NCBI GenBank assembly: GCA_000474255.1
Contig: BATO01000028.1
Coordinates: forward strand, 1-64,000
Origin: Aquipseudomonas alcaligenes MRY13-0052
Lineage (GTDB): Bacteria > Pseudomonadota > Gammaproteobacteria > Pseudomonadales > Pseudomonadaceae
DNA: 64,000 nucleotides
Direction: 5' to 3'
A model generated the notes under the pieces. That model worked only from the letters and a program-made list of their open reading frames with translations. It had not been told where the DNA came from and searched no databases. Of this stretch, positions 58,618 to 64,000 are shown one piece after another. Numbering within the stretch: the first letter of the stretch is position 1; the number at the start of each line of letters is the position of its first letter. The position numbers and the translations under genes are program-made.

Positions 58618-58995
58618 ATGCCGACGAGAACCAACTACGCAACCCTGCCACCCCCTGCGGGCCCCTATTCCGTGTCGGTGAGACATGACCGTACGCTTTA
58701 CCTTTCCGGGCTCACCGCATTCGGCACACCGGCTCAGGGACGCCCGCTGGCGGAGCAGGCCGAGGCGATCTTCGACCAGTTGGAGCGAGTGATCCGTGCC
58801 GAAGGGATCGGGATGAGGGGCCTGATCAAGGTAGTGGTCTACGTGACGTCCATGGATGAGATCGCCGCCCTGCGAGATGTGCTGCACCGCCGTTACGGCG
58901 GTTTCAATCCCGCGAGCACCCTGGTGCAAGTGGCGGGCCTGTTCTCGCCTGAAGTTGGAGTAGAAGTGGACGCCATTTTCGCGGTGCCGGAATAG
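58618..58995 (+). CDS. RidA family protein
   Basis: 125 residues, a single RidA/YjgF domain. Typical features: GPYSVSVRHDRTLYLSG, LEQAEAIFDQLERV-like helix, VVVYVTSMDE and FNPASTLVQVAGL with VGVEVDAIF at the end. Family enzymes hydrolyse reactive enamine/imine intermediates; some are only structural. The usual catalytic Arg near the C-terminus is not evident. Convergent with eutC, 36 bases apart. Start at 58618; the extra upstream frame has no support. Confidence 0.85.
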   Translation: MPTRTNYATLPPPAGPYSVSVRHDRTLYLSGLTAFGTPAQGRPLAEQAEAIFDQLERVIRAEGIGMRGLIKVVVYVTSMDEIAALRDVLHRRYGGFNPASTLVQVAGLFSPEVGVEVDAIFAVPE

Positions 58996-59031
58996 CGTAC
59001 GGGTTCGCTCCATGGTGGCTGTGAGTCTGCT

Positions 59032-59847
59032 TCACCCGCCCAGCAAGAAATTCCCCCGCACGGGTTGCTCGGTACCGTCGAGCATCGGCACCTGGGAGTC
59101 GTCCTTGAGGTTGACCCCGGAGAGCTGGCGGCGGCTGGCTTCGCGCATCAGGTAGAGGAGGCGGTGGGCGGCGAGGCCGTAGGAGAGGCCCTCCAGGCGC
59201 ACGTTGGAGATGCAGTTGCGGCTGGCGTCGGTGAGGCCGACGCGGGGCGCCCAGGTGAAGTACAGGCCGAGGCTGTCCGGGGAGCTGAGGCCGGGGCGCT
59301 CGCCGATGAGGATCACCACCATCTTCGCCTTGAGCAGCTCGGCCACTTCGTCCGCCACCGCCACGCGGCCTTGCTCCACCAGGGCGATGGGCGCGGTACT
59401 CCAGCCGTCTTCCGCCGCCTGTTCCTCGAAGCGCTGCAGGAAGGGCAGGGCATGGCGTTGCACGGCGAGGGACGACAAGCCGTCGGCGATCACCAGCGCC
59501 AGGTCATAGCCGTCGGGATTGGCCTCGGCGTGCTGGCGCAGGCGCTGGGCCGAGTCGTCGTCCAGGCGTCGGCCCAGGTCCGGGCGCTGCAGGTAGGTGT
59601 GACGGTCCGCCGCCGCGCTGTGCAGCAGCAGGCTGTCGCGGTTGCGTGTGGCCAGCTCGGCGGCCAGGGCCGCGCGGTCGAAGGGCAGGTGCACGGCGTC
59701 GCGGGCCTGGGCGTGGGCGAACTGGAAGTCCAGCTGGGCTTCGGTGGGCAGGCTGGTGCCGGCGCGGCCGAGGGCGATGCGCGCCGGGGTGAGGTTGCGC
59801 AGTTCACGCCAGGGGTTGTCGAGGGCGGGGCGTTTGTCGTCGCTCAT
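59032..59847 (-). CDS. eutC: Ethanolamine ammonia-lyase small subunit
   Basis: 271 residues. The small subunit of the adenosylcobalamin-dependent lyase that turns ethanolamine into acetaldehyde and ammonia. Conserved parts: [17 protein letters not shown] near the start, [12 protein letters not shown] near residue 123 and [18 protein letters not shown] near 175. It lies 9 bases downstream of eutB. Length is close to E. coli EutC (295). Confidence 0.94.
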   Translation of the reverse strand: MSDDKRPALDNPWRELRNLTPARIALGRAGTSLPTEAQLDFQFAHAQARDAVHLPFDRAALAAELATRNRDSLLLHSAAADRHTYLQRPDLGRRLDDDSAQRLRQHAEANPDGYDLALVIADGLSSLAVQRHALPFLQRFEEQAAEDGWSTAPIALVEQGRVAVADEVAELLKAKMVVILIGERPGLSSPDSLGLYFTWAPRVGLTDASRNCISNVRLEGLSYGLAAHRLLYLMREASRRQLSGVNLKDDSQVPMLDGTEQPVRGNFLLGG

Positions 59848-59856
59848 CGGGCTTCC

Positions 59857-61251
59857 TCAGGTGAGCTGCGCCAGGGCCTGGCGGAAGGCGGGCGGCACCT
59901 GCTCGCCCAGGCGCACGCGGCCACCCTGCTGGCTGGCGATGCCCATGCGCTCGAGCCAGGCCTCGAACTCGGGGGCCGGGCGCAGGCCCAGGCTCTGGCG
60001 GGCGTAGAGGGCGTCGTGGAAGGAGGTGGTCTGGTAGTTGAGCATCACGTCGTCGGAGCCGGGGATGCCCATGATGAAGTTGATGCCGGCGACGCCGAGC
60101 AGGGTCAGCAGCATGTCCATGTCGTCCTGGTCCGCTTCGGCGTGGTTGGTGTAGCAGATGTCGCAACCCATGGGCACGCCGAGGAGCTTGCCGCAGAAGT
60201 GGTCCTCCAGCCCGGCGCGGATGATCTGCTTGCCGTTGTAGAGGTATTCGGGGCCGATGAAGCCGACCACGGTGTTGACCAGGAAGGGGTCGAAGTGGCG
60301 GGCGACGGCATAGGCGCGGGCTTCGCAGGTCTGCTGGTCGACGCCGTGGTGGGCGTTGGCGGAGAGCGCGCTGCCCTGGCCGGTCTCGAAGTACATGAGG
60401 TTGTTGCCCAGGCTGCCGCGTTTCAGCGAGAGGCCGGCTTCGTAGCCCTCGCGGAGGATTTCCAGGCTGATGCCGAAGCTGGCGTTGGCCGCCTCGGTGC
60501 CGGCGATGGACTGGAACACCAGGTCCAGCGGCACGCCGCGGTTGATCGCCTCGATGGAGGTGGTGACGTGGGTGAGCACGCAGGCCTGGGTGGGAATCTC
60601 GTAGCGCTGGATGATGGCGTCGAGCATCTCCAGCATGGCGCAGATGGACGACAGGCTGTCGGTGGCCGGGTTGATGCCGAGCATGGCGTCGCCGTTGCCG
60701 TAGAGCAGGCCGTCGAGGATGCTCGCGGCGATGCCGGCGGGCTCGTCGGTGGGGTGGTTGGGCTGCAGCCGCGTGGACATGCGCCCGCGTAGGCCCATGG
60801 TGTTGCGGAAGCGGGTGACGACGCGGATCTTCTGCGCCACCAGCACCAGGTCCTGCACGCGCATGATCTTCGACACGGCCGCGGCCATTTCCGGCGTCAG
60901 CCCCGGGGCCAGGGCGCGCAATGAATGCTCGTCGGCGACATCGCCGAGCAGCCAGTCGCGCAGGCCGCCGACGGTGAGGTGGCTGACCGGGGCGAAGGCG
61001 GCGCGGTCGTGGCCGTCGATGATCAGGCGGGTGACTTCGTCGTCTTCGTAGGGGATCAGCGCCTCGTCGAGGAAGTGCTTGAGCGGGATGTCGGCCAGGG
61101 CCATCTGCGCGGCCACGCGCTCGCCGTCGCTGCTGGCGGCGACGCCGGCGAGGAAGTCGCCGGAGCGTGCCGGGCTGGCCTTGGCCATGACCTCCTTGAG
61201 GCTGTCGAAACGCCAGGTCTGGCCGCCGACGCTGTGGGAAAAAACTGCCAT
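59857..61251 (-). CDS. eutB: Ethanolamine ammonia-lyase large subunit
   Basis: 464 residues. The catalytic TIM-barrel subunit carrying the ethanolamine site. Conserved parts: FRNTMGLRGRMSTRLQPNHP, EPAGIAASILDGLLYGNGDA and GINPATDSL, and later GPEYLYNGKQIIRAG and PMGCDICYTNHAEADQ. Adenosylcobalamin must be supplied; no cobalamin or Eut microcompartment genes are present, so this is the short operon type. Follows the permease gene by 55 bases with a strong hairpin in the gap. Confidence 0.95.
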   Translation of the reverse strand: MAVFSHSVGGQTWRFDSLKEVMAKASPARSGDFLAGVAASSDGERVAAQMALADIPLKHFLDEALIPYEDDEVTRLIIDGHDRAAFAPVSHLTVGGLRDWLLGDVADEHSLRALAPGLTPEMAAAVSKIMRVQDLVLVAQKIRVVTRFRNTMGLRGRMSTRLQPNHPTDEPAGIAASILDGLLYGNGDAMLGINPATDSLSSICAMLEMLDAIIQRYEIPTQACVLTHVTTSIEAINRGVPLDLVFQSIAGTEAANASFGISLEILREGYEAGLSLKRGSLGNNLMYFETGQGSALSANAHHGVDQQTCEARAYAVARHFDPFLVNTVVGFIGPEYLYNGKQIIRAGLEDHFCGKLLGVPMGCDICYTNHAEADQDDMDMLLTLLGVAGINFIMGIPGSDDVMLNYQTTSFHDALYARQSLGLRPAPEFEAWLERMGIASQQGGRVRLGEQVPPAFRQALAQLT

Positions 61252-61268
61252 GTCGATCGTCCTGTCTG

Positions 61269-61299
61269 GGCCGGCCCCGCCGTCGCGGCGGGGCCGGCC
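61269..61299 (-). other. Strong intercistronic hairpin between the permease and eutB
   Basis: GGCCGGCCCCGCC - 5-base loop - GGCGGGGCCGGCC: perfect 13-bp arms, no T tract. Placed 17 bases before the eutB start; may regulate or protect the eutBC part of the message. Confidence 0.6.
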
Positions 61300-61306
61300 T
61301 GGGGGC

Positions 61307-62677
61307 TCAGATGCGGGTCAGCATCGCGTCGGCGGGGGCGCTGGCGCGGTGGTGGGCGGTGAACTGGAACCAGACGAAACCCACGGCCATGATGCCGAGG
61401 AAGATCAGCCCGATCAGGGTGTTGAACCAGGCCATGGCCACCAGGCAGACGACCGCCAGCAGCAGGGCGATGGCCGGCACCACCGGGTAGCCCGGGGCGC
61501 GGAAGGTGCGCTCCAGGTTGGGTTCGCTGGCGCGCAGCTTGAATAGCGCGAGCATGCTGATGATGTACATGACGATGGCGCCGAACACGCTCATGGTGAT
61601 CATCGCGGCGGTCAGGCTCATGCCCTGCAGGTTGATCAGGCCGTCGCTGTAGATGGCGGCGATGCCGATCACGCCGCCGGCGATGATGGCGCGGTGCGGG
61701 GTCTGGAAGCGCGACAGCTTGGCCAGGCCGCGGGGCAGGTAGCCGGCGCGGGCGAGGGCGAAGAACTGCCGCGAGTAGCCGAGGATGATGCCGTGGAAGC
61801 TGGCCACCAGGCCGAACAGGCCGATCCACACCAGCATGTGCATCCAGCCGGAGTTCTCGCCGACCACGGCCTTCATGGCCTGGGGCAGCGGGTCGTTGAT
61901 GCCCGACAGCTGGCGCCAGTCGCCGACGCCGCCGGCCATGATCATCACGCCGATGGCGAGGAACACCAGAGTGAGGATGCCGGCCACGTAAGCGCGCGGG
62001 ATGGTGCGTTTCGGGTCCTTGGCTTCCTCGGCGGCCATGGCCGCACCCTCGATGGCGAGGAAGAACCAGATGGCGAAGGGGATGGCGGCGAAGATGCCGG
62101 AGATCGAGGCGCTGCTGAAGGTGTCCGAGCCGGCCCAGCCGTTGAGCACGAAGTTGCTGAAGCTGAAGCCCGGCGCCACCACGCCCATGAACACCAGCAG
62201 TTCGGCCACGGCGAGCACGGTGACCACCAGTTCGAAGGTGGCGGCGATGCTGACGCCGAGGATGTTCAGGGTCATGAACACGAAGTAGGCACCCACCGCC
62301 GCGTGCTTGGGATCGAGTTCGGGGAACTGCACGTTGAGGTAGGCGCCGATGGCCATGGCGATGGCCGGTGGGGCGAAGACGAATTCGATCAGCGTGGCGA
62401 TGCCGGCGATCAGGCCGCCGCGCTCACCGAAGGCGCGGCTGCTGTAGGCGAAGGGGCCGCCGGCGTGGGGGATGGCGGTGGTCAGTTCGGTGAAGCTGAA
62501 GATGAAGCAGGTGTACATGGTCGCCACCAGCAGCGTGGTGACCAGGAAGCCGAGGGTGCCGGCGGCGCCCCAGCCGTAGCTCCAGCCGAAATACTCGCCG
62601 GAAATCACCAGGCCGACGGCGATGCCCCAGAGGTGCAGGGTGCCGAGGGTGGGTTTGAGTTGATTAGTGGTTGTCAT
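61307..62677 (-). CDS. eat: Ethanolamine permease
   Basis: 456-residue APC-superfamily permease with about 12 helices. It opens LGTLHLWGIAVGLVISGEYFGWSYGW, followed by HAGGPFAYSSRAFGERGG. Long stretches such as FHGIILGYSRQFFALARAGYLPRGL are typical of ethanolamine permeases of the Eat/EutP type in Pseudomonas. It lies between the aldehyde dehydrogenase and eutB, matching that operon order. The start was set at 62677. Confidence 0.9.
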   Translation of the reverse strand: MTTTNQLKPTLGTLHLWGIAVGLVISGEYFGWSYGWGAAGTLGFLVTTLLVATMYTCFIFSFTELTTAIPHAGGPFAYSSRAFGERGGLIAGIATLIEFVFAPPAIAMAIGAYLNVQFPELDPKHAAVGAYFVFMTLNILGVSIAATFELVVTVLAVAELLVFMGVVAPGFSFSNFVLNGWAGSDTFSSASISGIFAAIPFAIWFFLAIEGAAMAAEEAKDPKRTIPRAYVAGILTLVFLAIGVMIMAGGVGDWRQLSGINDPLPQAMKAVVGENSGWMHMLVWIGLFGLVASFHGIILGYSRQFFALARAGYLPRGLAKLSRFQTPHRAIIAGGVIGIAAIYSDGLINLQGMSLTAAMITMSVFGAIVMYIISMLALFKLRASEPNLERTFRAPGYPVVPAIALLLAVVCLVAMAWFNTLIGLIFLGIMAVGFVWFQFTAHHRASAPADAMLTRI

Positions 62678-62847
62678 GCGCGTCTCCGGAGGTTGCCTTG
62701 AGGGAAGTGGGGCGACGGATCGGAGAGGCGGGAGGCGGCGCGTGGCCCGAGCGGGCACGGACCACCGACTGCGGGCAGCAGCGAGGCGTGATGCACATGG
62801 TGTTCACCGTTTCTTGTTGTTGTAGTCGGATGGAGCCGGGGTGGAGC

Positions 62848-62879
62848 GGACCGGGCGCCGCCTGATCGGTGCCCGGTCC
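62848..62879 (-). other. Intergenic hairpin before the permease gene
   Basis: GGACCGGGC / GCCCGGTCC arms, 9 bp, loop 14, between the aldehyde dehydrogenase and permease genes. No T tract. Function unclear. Confidence 0.4.
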
Positions 62880-62900
62880 TGGTTTTGACTTACAAGGGGC

Positions 62901-62947
62901 CTCTCCTGGCCTGGACCTGCGAGGCTCGCGGCAGGTCAGGAGAGCCT
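62901..62947 (-). terminator. Long imperfect hairpin directly after the aldehyde dehydrogenase gene
   Basis: CTCTCCTG / CAGGAGAG outer pair with an inner ACCTGC / GCAGGT pair, starting 4 bases past the stop codon. No T-run. Partial termination or message protection is plausible. Confidence 0.45.
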
Positions 62948-62950
62948 TTT

Positions 62951-64000
<1,050 letters not shown>

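Overview
The window reads as a chromosomal segment of a high-GC gamma-proteobacterium of the genus Pseudomonas in the broad sense, on the P. aeruginosa side of the genus. The evidence is an OprD-family porin, a close OprC homologue, the bauR-bauABC beta-alanine locus, a eutCB / ethanolamine permease / aldehyde dehydrogenase operon, a DUF2790 protein, and many Pseudomonas-type intergenic palindromes. I recognised 59 genes, two of them cut by the window edges and one frameshifted. No rRNA, tRNA, CRISPR array, IS element or intact prophage was seen.

Layout. 0-11 kb is a nucleobase/nucleoside and beta-alanine block: a cut ABC ATPase, a Tsx-like porin, a LysR / YigZ / RutR operon, a XanQ-type permease broken by a one-base frameshift, then bauR divergent from bauABC. 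11-12 kb holds a lone BRO-N gene between two 111-bp direct repeats. 12-18 kb has an acyl-CoA ligase coupled to a single-chain biotin-dependent acyl-CoA carboxylase, then a PAP2 phosphatase and a cupin. 18.7-25.5 kb is an uptake operon (ABC ATPase, fused permease, binding protein, IMPase-type phosphatase, OprD porin) behind a PAS-AraC regulator. 25.7-28.1 kb carries ispA-xseB (without dxs), TauE/SafE and DUF2790.

28.4-35.9 kb is the most unusual part: seven overlapping plus-strand genes (ketosynthase III, 3beta-HSD-type reductase, metallo-beta-lactamase-fold hydrolase, F390-synthetase-like adenylating enzyme, ATP-grasp ligase, GNAT/FemAB-like protein, Rieske oxygenase). It looks like one biosynthetic operon for an unidentified acyl-derived metabolite. 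36-38 kb is a lower-GC patch with a zeta-type toxin beside ppa, bounded by a decayed copy of the ppa 3' end. 38-47.7 kb is mostly housekeeping (MtfA-like peptidase, DedA, GNAT, CoA hydrolase/transferase, a DapF-like protein lacking both catalytic cysteines) plus copper uptake (DUF2946, oprC).

47.7-55.3 kb has a small low-complexity protein, a UvrD-like helicase, a histidine kinase / KaiC-like ATPase / CheY-like receiver set, and a GST. 55.3-59 kb is an accessory patch: a MarR regulator and an MFS exporter that share an identical upstream palindrome, an unknown exported protein, and RidA. 59-64 kb is the ethanolamine operon, cut at the right edge.

Working together: the left arm salvages and breaks down nucleobases and the beta-alanine derived from them. 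The ABC/OprD operon probably imports and dephosphorylates an organic phosphate. The right arm converts ethanolamine to acetaldehyde and then acetate. The 28-36 kb operon has the ordered, coupled structure of a specialised-metabolite pathway. Calls rest on motifs and remembered family features only; no database search was run.
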